A stretch of 30,749 nt of DNA from Zygnema cylindricum (lineage: Eukaryota > Streptophyta > Zygnematophyceae > Zygnematales > Zygnemataceae), in the NCBI GenBank assembly GCA_037447655.1, contig JBBHKE010001162.1, positions 1 to 30,749 on the forward strand. Direction: 5' to 3'. Under the pieces are notes generated by a model that did no database searches, was not told where the DNA came from, and saw only the letters and a program-made list of their open reading frames with translations. Below are positions 8,369 through 17,009 of this stretch, in pieces. The stretch's first letter is position 1. Each line of letters starts with the position of its first letter. The position numbers and the translations under genes were made by a program.

Positions 8369-10243
8369 TTATTTTTTTTCTCTTTTCCTTTTCCTTTTCT
8401 TTTTATAGACCTTTATGCCAATACCCTCACATTTTAAAAGGTCCATTAGATGAGCTGAAATAAAAATTCCATCTTGCTGATCACATATTTTATCAAGCAT
8501 CGCAATTTTCATAACCCCGAGCAAAGATTTTATCCACCTCATCACTTTTTCATCCACACACAACCTGATTTCTCTCTTGCAATCCAAACAGCCAACCCCA
8601 TCTCCAATCTGCAACATATACCCAGATGTTAACCCTTTTATAGGCACACCTTCATAAATACCATCACTCCCTTTAGCGATGTCAAACCCATTACCCGCAA
8701 AAATTAAGCTTTCCTCACTTTCTCCCATGGATTTCTTTCCACTATCAGTTTCTGTTTTAATTCCCAATAAATATTTCTTCTCCCCTAAACCTTTAATCAA
8801 ATATTTCTCTTCTCCCCTATCCTTTAAAACCTCTTCGAGTTTCACTTCTCCCCTTTCCTCGGAATCCGTTGAAGTCTCCCTTTCCGACCAGTTTTCTGTT
8901 TCCCTATTATCTATAAAATTATCCCCGTTAATTTTATCTTTCCCGTTTTCACTTATGGATCCTAGATCTGACTTTCTCATTTCTAAGTCATACACTCTAC
9001 ACTCCTCGACATCCTCAAGTACCTCCTCTCTCTTTACTTCCCTTATACCTCCAAAAGCACACTGTTGCTTTCGTGGAATTTCTGTGTGCTTTTCTCTCTT
9101 CCCCATACGACTAATCCGGAGAAGATCTAAAATATCTTCATCCTTTTTCTCCTCTTCCCATTCATCCTCCTCATCCACATTCCAACTTCTAAGTTTTTCC
9201 AAACAAGGGCATTCCTCCATATAATGACCCGGTTCCCTACAAAAAAAGCAAACCCCCTTTTTCAAAGCTCCCTTTTCTTTTCCTCTCCCTCTCTTTCCAC
9301 CAAAGTTCCGATAATGTTTACCTTTGTCTTTCTTTGTCTCATCACGCTTCCGCTCATCACCATCGTTCTTGTCATCACGCTTTCGCTCGTCACCGCCGTT
9401 CCTCTCATCACGCTTCCGCCAATCACCACCAGCTGAAAATGCATTGACCCTGTCCCTTCCCCTACGAAGCTCCAAAGTGCTTTCCCTCACAAGAATTATC
9501 CCCATGGTAAAGCTCCAAGTCCATGAGGAGCCATCCATTGCCTGCATACGACAAATGATGTTTTCGTACTCATCTGGGAGTTTCATAAGTAGTGTACTAA
9601 TCTTACTCTCCTCAGATTCTACATATCCCGCACTAGTAAGCTCAACATATAACGCAGCAATATCATTGCAAAACTCTATCATGCTACCGCCTTTATAAAC
9701 GTAGGCCTTTATTTCCTGTTTTACTAATTGCTGCCTCTGAATAGTCTCACTCTTATAAATCTGAATTAGTGCTTCCCATATCTCTGAAGACTTGGTTAGA
9801 CTTAAAAAAGTGATAGCTATCGACTTAGACACATTTCTAAGTATGAGATGTTTTGCTATAGTGTTTTTGTATTCCCATATTTTTCTGTCATTTTCTTCAG
9901 TTTTAAACCCTACAAGTGGTACCATAGCTGAGAGCCTAGCTCTCCTCACCATAGGTGTCCTTTTTTCCTTCTCCCCTATTTTCCCATCCACGGAGAGATT
10001 TTTCCCTTCACCTTCCGTTGCATCTGAACTCCGGTTGATATTCTGGGCAGCCTCAGATGAATCTCCATAGTAAGCTCCTCCAAAGCCAGGTGGCGGACAT
10101 CTCACTTGTCCCGAAACAATTCCCCATAAGTGCTTCTCGAAAAGCAATCCCGCCATTGTAAACTCCCAATAAGTGAAGTCTGTTCCATCGAACATAGGCA
10201 CCCTAGATGGTGGGCCCATAACCTGAAACTCTGAGACCTCCAT
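8369..10243 (-). CDS. Gag-type polyprotein with fossil pol tail, TR-GAG unit 1
   Basis: An intact 624-residue ORF. Residues 14-45 (VPMFDGTDFTYWEFTMAG onward) and about 115-250 (KIWEYKNTIAKHLILRN; YVYKGGSMIEFCNDIA; LLMKLPDEYENII) are copia Gag of the UBN2/retrotran_gag type. A zinc knuckle CX2CX4HX4C occupies C332, C335, H340 and C345 and should bind RNA. Before it lie DERKRD repeats (about 277-302). Beyond it the protein is unusual. EIPRKQQCAFGG (388-399) matches the segment just before protease in E4, CRVYDLE (415-421) matches the integrase-RT linker, and LGEKKYLLGI (486-495) matches the RT end. Residues 513-597 align with RNase H but lack the MEAEY motif. The ORF starts 20 bp inside the LTR and crosses the PBS. 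It ends in KKKRKRKREKK. Gag assignment is firm; the tail origin is my inference. Confidence 0.88.
   Translation of the reverse strand: MEVSEFQVMGPPSRVPMFDGTDFTYWEFTMAGLLFEKHLWGIVSGQVRCPPPGFGGAYYGDSSEAAQNINRSSDATEGEGKNLSVDGKIGEKEKRTPMVRRARLSAMVPLVGFKTEENDRKIWEYKNTIAKHLILRNVSKSIAITFLSLTKSSEIWEALIQIYKSETIQRQQLVKQEIKAYVYKGGSMIEFCNDIAALYVELTSAGYVESEESKISTLLMKLPDEYENIICRMQAMDGSSWTWSFTMGIILVRESTLELRRGRDRVNAFSAGGDWRKRDERNGGDERKRDDKNDGDERKRDETKKDKGKHYRNFGGKRGRGKEKGALKKGVCFFCREPGHYMEECPCLEKLRSWNVDEEDEWEEEKKDEDILDLLRISRMGKREKHTEIPRKQQCAFGGIREVKREEVLEDVEECRVYDLEMRKSDLGSISENGKDKINGDNFIDNRETENWSERETSTDSEERGEVKLEEVLKDRGEEKYLIKGLGEKKYLLGIKTETDSGKKSMGESEESLIFAGNGFDIAKGSDGIYEGVPIKGLTSGYMLQIGDGVGCLDCKREIRLCVDEKVMRWIKSLLGVMKIAMLDKICDQQDGIFISAHLMDLLKCEGIGIKVYKKKRKRKREKK
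9339..9433. repeat. 33-bp tandem repeat inside gag
   Basis: About 2.8 copies of a 33-bp unit start at 9339, 9372 and 9405 (TCATCACGCTTCCGCTC core). Being 11 codons long it keeps frame and encodes the charged DERKRDERNGG-like repeats before the zinc knuckle. The same array is in unit 2 at about 12446-12540. Confidence 0.8.
10209..10223 (-). promoter_or_regulatory. Primer binding site, half-tRNA iMet type, TR-GAG unit 1
   Basis: Directly next to LTR2 the plus strand reads GGTGGGCCCATAACC (16 matching bases if the preceding T is counted), the anticodon stem-loop of initiator tRNA-Met. The RNA would therefore pair with tRNA positions of about 26-40. Drosophila copia is the known precedent for such internal priming by a cleaved tRNA. 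The in-frame ATG of the PBS is codon 9 of the gag ORF. Confidence 0.85.
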
Positions 10244-11402
10244 TGGCCCTCAGAGTAAGCAGATCCAAAAGAAGCTAATCTAGATAGTGCCAACTCCAAG
10301 TTGATATAAACCCAAATGACTGACCCCTTGACATTCAGAACCCCAATATATATTCACCCCTTTGAAATAACACTTTCTGTGTGCTCAGTTACACCATAGA
10401 ATGCAAAGTTTGAATATGAGATTTGGACACATTCACCCACTTTGACTTTACCTTCAAAATGTAGCCACCGTGGCAGACAAAAACTCTCACCGACTACACC
10501 CCTGTGTAGCGTAGACTCCCTGAGTCCGCAGCAAAAAGAATCACTGAAAATGGTCAAGTAAATTGATAGTTATGGCTGGCCAAAGTTTGCCATTTATATA
10601 GGGTGCTCTCTGGGAGAGGTAGCTACCTACCCAAAATTTTCTAAGTCCTATTCCCCCTCTAAAACTCTATCTACTGAATTATGACACCAATCAAATTACT
10701 GTGTCGTACAGAAAAGTACAGGTGCCGGTGTACTTTATGTATGACCATTGTACGACATGGCCAAAAAGTCGCCACGTGTCAAATCAGGATTAGTTCCTGT
10801 AATCTCCGGAATTCCCGTAATCCAATGTTATCACGCCACGTGTCATCTGACATGGCAAAGACCGTAAAACGCCAAAAATGCATTTTCCGTGATCGCGGCG
10901 CCTATCGCGGCCGTCTGATCAAAACCGGCTATAATCCTAGCCGCTGAAATTCGACGCACGGTATTTGTTTGGCTATCGAAACAAATGCGCGGTATCCGTT
11001 CTCTCCCCATACCTTACTTCGTACTAAAACAAACTGTATCTATGCGCTAAGTATCTATTCGCCGTTAAACGAATTAATCTACATGTAACGATTTATATAT
11101 TTATCAAACCCTATATATCGTAATATGTGTCCTAGACTTAACGGCTAGAGCTAACGACTAGTTCAAATTGACGGACGGTAGGGACGAGGATCAATTCCTG
11201 GGTCTGTCAACTTACTTTTGTTAAGTCTACCTAATTTACCCCATGTCTTCTCTAGAGAGCTTAGGCAGCCATGGCTCTAGCTCCCTATCCAGCCTTCAGT
11301 GACTACAACAAGTGTGGGGGCTTGGAGAGGGGAGTTAGAGGCAGACTGCCTTTGCCTTTTTCTATCCTATTTATAGACCTAGAAAATACACAAATATCAA
11401 CA
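10224..11402 (-). repeat. Family-B LTR2, shared middle LTR
   Basis: This 1,179-bp LTR is both the 5' LTR of unit 1 and the 3' LTR of unit 2. Its first roughly 200 bp share variants with LTR3 (CTAATCTAG, TGCCAACTCC, ACCCCTTGACATTC, GTTACACC). The remainder follows LTR1, including a GCGCCTATCGCGG stretch missing from LTR3. It is therefore mosaic, with a switch at about 10390-10480. Confidence 0.9.
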
Positions 11403-11416
11403 CTCCCCTTATTTTC
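11403..11416 (-). other. Polypurine tract, unit 2
   Basis: The minus strand reads AAAATAAGGGGAG directly before the LTR2 start TGTTGATATTTG, identical to that of unit 1. Confidence 0.85.
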
Positions 11417-11475
11417 TAGTCTATTTTCCTTTCAACTCCCACACAAAAAAAAACCAAAATACTCCCTCCCATTTT

Positions 11476-13326
11476 TTATTTTTTTTCTCTTTTCCTTTTC
11501 CTTTTCTTTTTAAAGACCTTTATGCCAATACCCTCACAATTAAAAAGGTCCATTAGATGAGCTGAAATAAAAATTCCATCTTGCTGATCACATATTTTAT
11601 TAAGCATCGCAATTTTCATAACCCCGAGCAAAAAAATTGTCCACCTCATCACTTTTTCATCCACACACAACCCGATTTCTCTCTTGCAATCCAAACAGCC
11701 AGCCCCATCTCCAATCTGCAACATATACCCAGATGTTAACCCTTTTACAGGCACACCTTCATAAATACCATCACTCCCTTTAGCGATGTCAAACCCATTA
11801 CCCGCAAAAATTAAGCTTTCCTCACTTTCTCCCATGGATTTCTTTCCACTGTCAGTTTCTGTTTTAATTCCCAATAAATATTTCTTCTCCCCTAAACCTT
11901 TAATCAAATATTTCTCTTCTCCCCTATCCTTTAAAACCTCTTCGAGTTTCACTTCTCCCCTTTCCTCGGAATCCGTTGAAGTCTCCCTTTCCGACCAGTT
12001 TTCTGTTTCCCTATTATCTATAAAATTATCCTCGTTAATTTTATCTTTCCCGTTTTCACTTATGGATCCTAGATCTGACTTTCTCATTTCTAAGTCATAC
12101 ACTCTACACTCCTCGACATCCTCAAGTACCTCCTCTCTCTTTACTTCCCTTATACCTCCAAAAGCACACTGTTGCTTTCGTGGAATTTCTGTGTGCTTTT
12201 CTCTCTTCCCCATACTACTAATCCGGAGAAGATCTAAAATATCTTCATCCTCTTTCTCCTCTTCCCATTCATCCTCCTCATCCACATTCCAACTTCTAAG
12301 TTTTTCCAAACAAGGGCATTCCTCCATATAATGACCCGGTTCCCTACAAAAAAAGCAAACCCCATTTTTCAAAGCTCCCTTTTCTTTTCCTCTCCCTCTC
12401 TTTCCACCAAAGTTCCGATAATGTTTACCTTTGTCTTTCTTTGTCTCATCACGCTTCCGCTCATCACCATCGTTCCTCTCATCACGCTTCCGCTCGTCAC
12501 CGCCGTTCCTCTCATCACGCTTCCGCCAATCACCACCAGCTGAAAATGCATTGACCCTGTCCCTTCCCCTACGAAGCTCCAAAGTGCTTTCCCTCACAAG
12601 AATTATCCCCATGGTAAAGCTCCAAGTCCATGAGGAGCCATCCATTGCCTGCATACGACAAATGATGTTTTCGTACTCATCTGGGAGTTTCATAAGTAGT
12701 GTACTAATCTTACTCTCCTCAGATTCTACATATCCCGCACTAGTAAGCTCAACATATAACGCAGCAATATCATTGCAAAACTCTATCATGCTACCGCCTT
12801 TATAAACGTAGGCCTTTATTTCCTGTTTTACTAATTGCTGCCTCTGAATAGTCTCACTCTTATAAATCTGAATTAGTGCTTCCCATATCTCTGAAGACTT
12901 GGTTAGACTTAAAAAAGTGATAGCTATGGACTTAGACACATTTCTAAGTATGAGATGTTTTGCTATAGTGTTTTTGTATTCCCATATTTTTCTGTCATTT
13001 TCTTTAGTTTTAAACCCTACAAGTGGTACCATAGCTGAGAGCCTAGCTCTCCTCACCATAGCTGTCCCTTTTTCCTTCTCCCCTATTTCCCCATCCACGG
13101 AAAGATTTTTCCCTTCACCTTCCGTTGCATCTGAACTCCGGTTGATATTCTGGGCAGCCTCAGATGAATCTCCATAGTAAGCTCCTCCAAAGTCAGGTGG
13201 CGGACATCTCACTTGTCCCGAAACAATTCCCCATAAGTGCTTCTCGAAAAGCAATCCCGCCATTGTAAACTCCCAATAAGTGAAGTCTGTTCCATCGAAC
13301 ATAGGCACCCTAGATGGTGGGCCCAT
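11476..13326 (-). CDS. Gag-type polyprotein with fossil pol tail, TR-GAG unit 2
   Basis: An intact 616-residue ORF, about 97% identical in protein to unit 1. It carries the same Gag domains, zinc knuckle (CFFCREPGHYMEEC), charged repeats and RNase H-like tail. The LTR-encoded ATG is ACG here, so the ORF begins at the ATG inside the PBS (MGPPSRVPMFDG). Differences from unit 1 are scattered substitutions (for example DDKND to DERND, WIKSLLG to WTIFLLG) with no stop or frameshift. Many are amino-acid changing, so the intact frame may reflect youth rather than selection. The product would coat element RNA and assemble particles if expressed. Confidence 0.88.
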   Translation of the reverse strand: MGPPSRVPMFDGTDFTYWEFTMAGLLFEKHLWGIVSGQVRCPPPDFGGAYYGDSSEAAQNINRSSDATEGEGKNLSVDGEIGEKEKGTAMVRRARLSAMVPLVGFKTKENDRKIWEYKNTIAKHLILRNVSKSIAITFLSLTKSSEIWEALIQIYKSETIQRQQLVKQEIKAYVYKGGSMIEFCNDIAALYVELTSAGYVESEESKISTLLMKLPDEYENIICRMQAMDGSSWTWSFTMGIILVRESTLELRRGRDRVNAFSAGGDWRKRDERNGGDERKRDERNDGDERKRDETKKDKGKHYRNFGGKRGRGKEKGALKNGVCFFCREPGHYMEECPCLEKLRSWNVDEEDEWEEEKEDEDILDLLRISSMGKREKHTEIPRKQQCAFGGIREVKREEVLEDVEECRVYDLEMRKSDLGSISENGKDKINEDNFIDNRETENWSERETSTDSEERGEVKLEEVLKDRGEEKYLIKGLGEKKYLLGIKTETDSGKKSMGESEESLIFAGNGFDIAKGSDGIYEGVPVKGLTSGYMLQIGDGAGCLDCKREIGLCVDEKVMRWTIFLLGVMKIAMLNKICDQQDGIFISAHLMDLFNCEGIGIKVFKKKRKRKREKK

Positions 13327-13330
13327 TGCC
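13316..13330 (-). promoter_or_regulatory. Primer binding site, TR-GAG unit 2, two mismatches
   Basis: The plus strand reads GGTGGGCCCATTGCC where the anticodon arm has CATAACC. The two changed bases lie at the primer 3' end and would weaken priming. The ATG (complement CAT) is preserved. Confidence 0.75.
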
Positions 13331-14498
13331 TGAAACTCTGAGACCTCCGTTGGCCCTCAGAGTAAGCAGATCCAAAAGAAGCTAATCTAGATAGTGCCAA
13401 CTCCAAGTTGATATAAACCCAAATGATTGACCCCTTGACATTCAGAACCCCAATATATATTCACCCATTTGAAATAACACTTTCTGTGTGCTCAGTTACA
13501 CCACAGAATGCAAAGTTTGAATATGAGATTTGGACACATTCACCCACTTTGACTTTCCCTTCAAAATGTAGCCACCGTGGCAGACAAAAAATCTCACCGT
13601 CTAAACCCTTGTGTAGCGTAGACTCCCCTGAGTCCGCAGCAAAAAAAATCACTGAAAATGGTCAAGTAAATTGATAGTTATGGCTGGCCAAAGTTTGCCA
13701 TTTATACAGGGTGCTCTCTGGGAGAGGCAGCTACCTACCCAAAATTTTATAAGTCCTATTCCCCCTCTAAAACTCTATCTACTGAATTACGACATCAATC
13801 AAATTACTGTGTCGTACAGAAAAGTACAGGTGCCGGTGTACTTTATGTACGACCATTGTACAACATGGCCAAAAAGTCGACACGTGTCAAATCAGGATTA
13901 GTTCCTGTAATCTTTGAAATTCCCGTAATCCAATGTTATCACGCCACGTGTCATCTGACGTGGCAAAGATCGTAAAACGCCAAAAATGCATTTGTTGTGA
14001 TCGCGGCCGTCTGATCAAAACCGGCTATAATCCTAGCCGCTGAAATTCGACGCGCGGTATTTGTTTCGCTATCGAAACAAATGCGCGGTATCCGTTCTGT
14101 CCCCATACTGTACTTCGTACTAAAACAAACTGTATCTATGCGCTAAGTATCTATTCGCCGTTAAACGAATTAATCTACATGTAACGATTTATATATTTAT
14201 CAAACCCTATATATCGTAATATGTGTCATAGACTTAACGGCTAGAGCTAACGACTAGTTCAAATTGACGGACGGCAGGGACGAGGATCAATTCCTGGGTC
14301 CGTCAACTAACTTTTGTTAAGTCTACCTAATTTACCCTATGTCTTCTTTAGAGAGCTTAGGCAGCCATGGCTCTAGCTCCTTATCGAGCCTTCAGTGACT
14401 ACTACAAGTGTGGGGGCTAAGAGAGGGGATTTAGAGGCAGACTGCCTCTGCCTTTTTCTATCCTATTTATAGACCTAGAAAATACACAAATATCAACA
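13331..14498 (-). repeat. Family-B LTR3 (5' LTR of unit 2)
   Basis: This 1,168-bp LTR, the most diverged of the three, has a short deletion at about 13990-14010 (TTTGTTGTGATCGCGGCCGTC) and an altered TATA region. It ends AATATCAACA at 14498, followed by the target duplication GTTTG and the E4 RNase H reading frame. Confidence 0.92.
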
Positions 14499-14503
14499 GT
14501 TTG
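14499..14503. repeat. Target site duplication GTTTG, right copy
   Basis: This matches 7112-7116 exactly and lies directly after the LTR3 end TCAACA. Taking out 7117-14498 and one GTTTG makes the two RNase H halves contiguous in frame. Confidence 0.92.
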
Positions 14504-14973
14504 CTACTACAACAGCAAGCCCCATCACCCACATATAATACATATCTACAAGTGCATCTCCTCATCGAAGCATCACCATAACTGGCATCACTCCAAGTAG
14601 TGATGTCAGTATTCTCCCCACCCAAATGCAACCATAGATCCCTAGTTCCTATCAAAGATCTAAGGACTCTCTTAGCTGCCTCCCAATCCCTCTTAGTGGG
14701 AGCATTTAGACTTCTACTCAGCACTCCAAAAGCTGCAGCTAAATGTGGCTGGGTACAATTCATAAAATAGATTAGACTTCCCACTTCTTGCCTGTAAGGA
14801 ATAGTCTGCATGAACTTCTGTTTTTCAGGAGATAATTCCTCGTCTAAGACTATGAATCTTTCTTCCTCACTCCCCTCACTTCCCTTCTTCAACTCCATTG
14901 GAGTTGTACAACTATTAGCTTTATCCATATTAAATTTTTGAAGCATGTTCCCTATTGCTTCCTTTTGAGTCAA
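14504..14973 (-). pseudogene. RNase H N-terminal part of E4 pol
   Basis: This copia RT-RNase H connection and N-terminal RNase H are open from about 14973 into the inserted LTR (stop at 14467). Motifs include LTQKEAIGNMLQKFNM, TIPYRQEVGSLIYFMNCTQPHLA, RDWEAAKRVLRSLIGT and TTWSDASYGD, which carries a catalytic Asp. It lies in the same frame as RT, separated by two TGA stops at about 14975-14988. The domain continues at 7111-6753 across the nested insertion. The stops and the insertion make it inactive. Confidence 0.88.
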
Positions 14974-14985
14974 TCATATAATCTT

Positions 14986-15771
14986 TCATTTTCGGTCTCT
15001 TTCTACTTGAATTCCCAAAATATATTTTGCTTCCCCCATATCCTTCATTTTAAATCTCCCCTTAAGATCGGTTTTCAGTTTATTAATTTTTTCCATTGAT
15101 TTACTTAAAACAAGCAAATCATCAATATAAATTGCAATAAATGTAAAACCTTCCTCATCTTCGAAAACATAAATTGAGTGATCTGAGCTGATCCAGATAT
15201 ATCCCAAACCGGTAAGAAACTCATCAAGCTTCTTATTCCACTGTCGAGGCGCCTGTCTCAAACCATAAATAGATTTAATCAGCCGACATACCTTATTCTC
15301 CTCTCTTTCCTCCACAAACCCTTCAGGTTGTTGCATGAAGATCTCCTCTTCCAATTCTCCATGCCAAAAGGCTATTTTGATGTCTATATGGTGCACTTCC
15401 ATGTCTTCCGCTGCTGCTTGACTGAGAAGTATGCGGACGGAGGGAAATCTGACGACCGGGGCAAAGGTTTCCTCGTAGTCAATTCCCTCCTTTTGTGTAA
15501 ATCCCTTTGCCACTAATCTGGCCTTGTAGCGCTCGATTGTGTTATCTGGGTTCAGTTTTAATTTGAAAACCCACTTACAACCGATTGGTTTTTGGTTAGG
15601 TGGACAATCCACCAGCTCCCAAGTATTGGCTGCCATAATTGAGGCCATCTCCTCATTGATGGCTGTCTTCCACCAGTTTCTTTCTGGACAAGTCATCGCC
15701 TCTCCATAAGTCTGAGGTTCATCTTGATGAGATAGTTTTGTTACCTTGTTATTAACCTGTTTTTCTAACAA
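14986..15771 (-). pseudogene. Reverse transcriptase domain of E4 pol
   Basis: A 261-residue open stretch covers nearly the whole copia RT. Landmarks: WKTAINEEMASI (35-46), [12 protein letters not shown] (61-72), [20 protein letters not shown] (84-103), HIDIKIAFWHGEL (128-140) with a catalytic Asp at 130, GLRQAPRQWNKKLDEFL (170-186), the active-site box AIYIDD (213-218) and MGEAKYILGIQVERD (245-259). YIDD replaces the commoner plant YVDD. All three catalytic aspartates appear present, so this is the best-preserved enzyme in the window, but it is cut off from IN and RNase H by stops. Confidence 0.88.
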
Positions 15772-16285
15772 TCTTTTGCTACTTCTCCTCCTCGCCTCAA
15801 AATCTGAGGCCGGAATAGATGGTTCTCGTGGATTCTTTCGAACAATCTCGGTTCTCTCCTATCCTTTGATTCCGAATCAATTTCCACCACGTCTTCCGCT
15901 TCGGGTAGAGTTGTCACTGGAGTTTCCACAGCCGAGTCCTTTTCGGTCTGATTTGTACCTGCAAGAATGTCATCTTCTCTAAAACTTGGATAGTTAGGAA
16001 GCTCAAAGTCATCGGAATTTTGTGACTCAAATCTAATTTTTAATGACTTTGTATATTTGAAGGGATCCACAGACTTTCCTTCACCCATAACTACTAGATG
16101 ATTTACTAAGATTATATCTTCTCTTTTTAGATCATAAACTCTATATCCTTTAACATCCTCATCATATCCTAATAAGTATCTGATTATCCTTTAGGATCTA
16201 ACTTCCAATTAGACCGATCTGTATCTAGACTGTATACTTGACTGTCGAAAACCTTTAAGTGAGATATGTCTGGTTTTCGGCCTGT
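15772..16285 (-). pseudogene. Integrase-RT linker of E4 pol
   Basis: This is the variable region between the integrase C-terminus and RT. It is open at 16088-15765 (KYTKSLKIRFESQNSDDFEL and onward through PNYPSF, an acidic stretch and RLFERIHENHLFRP). Upstream, the minus strand reads the copia integrase C-terminal feature of the YRVYDLKRED type. A frameshift separates it from RT. It is homologous to 630-1150 in E1. Confidence 0.75.
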
Positions 16286-17009
16286 CTATCTCTCATAAGG
16301 TGTTTGATCTTTTATAGCTGAAGTAAGAACTCTATTTTTGAGGTAATTAGCAGAGTTCATTGCTTCTGCCCAAAACCTTTTTCCTATCTTCTTATCTGAC
16401 AACATACTTCTAGCACTATCTCTTAGTGTTCTATTTAACCTTTCAGCTACCCCATTCTGTTCTGGGTTTTCTAGAACTGTCTTTTGGTGTTGGACCCCAT
16501 CTTCCCTCAGAAAATCCTTCAAACTTGTTAGAAGTATACCCTCCACCATTGTCACTCCTTATTCTCTTGATTGGAGTTTCATGGAGTTTTTCGCTCCATG
16601 CTTTATATTGTCTAAAACAATCTTGAGCTTCGGACTTGGTTTTCAAAAAATACACTCGGGAATACCGAGACCAATCATCAGTGATAGTCATCATAAATCT
16701 CTTCCCCCCCGGTGAGGGCACTTTAGCCGGTCCCCAAATATCTGTGTGTACTAGATCTATAATTTTTTCTCCCTTATAGGTGGCTGTTTTGGGAAAGGGC
16801 AATCTGTGTGCTTTACCTTGAGCACATCCACTATAATCACTTATATTATCACTCTCACTGAACTGAATCCCTTCCACCATTCCCATCTTTTTCATCTCTC
16901 TTAACTTATCTAGATTCACATGCCCAAGCCTCTTATGCCACATCATAATATCATAAACACGAGCATAATAAAGTTTCTTCATTTCATTACTTAAAATCAA
17001 GCTAAACAT
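16286..17009 (-). pseudogene. Integrase domain of E4 pol, frameshifted
   Basis: The pre-integrase zinc finger and catalytic core are open at 17009-16443 and continue in another frame at 16555-16286. The zinc finger keeps H25 and H30 (WHKRLGH) and C62, but the first Cys is Tyr59 (SDYSGCAQGK). Catalytic Asp residues are D90 (LVHTDIWGP) and D153 (IRSDNGG). The catalytic Glu is in QNGVAERLNRT in the second frame. The shift lies at about 16510-16530, in KFEGFS versus the DFLRED reading. The usual NGGEY reads NGGGY, as it also does in E1. Not functional. Confidence 0.85.

Larger units (their letters stand above)
7117..14498 (-). mobile_element. Tandem TR-GAG retrotransposon array (LTR-gag-LTR-gag-LTR)
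   Basis: A 7,382-bp non-autonomous copia-type array on the minus strand has three family-B LTRs (7117-8295, 10224-11402, 13331-14498) separating two internal regions of about 1.93 kb. Each internal region has a PBS, one long gag-type ORF and a PPT, and none has a complete pol. It sits inside the RNase H coding region of E4 and is flanked by GTTTG. The organisation matches elements named TR-GAG (terminal repeats with a Gag domain). The termini and the half-tRNA PBS are shared with family A, so a family-A element is a plausible source of the missing enzymes. Confidence 0.9.

Noticed and set aside
8679-9224. Plus-strand Ser/Phe-rich ORF of 181 codons (and its twin at 11786-12331)
   Set aside because: It is antisense to the intact gag ORF, its composition mirrors the acidic and Lys-rich gag codons, and it has no familiar motif.
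16286-17009. Loss of a catalytic residue because NGGEY reads NGGGY
   Set aside because: The catalytic triad of copia integrase is the Asp of HTD, the Asp of RSDNGG and the Glu of NGVAER; all three are present. The changed Glu is conserved but not catalytic.
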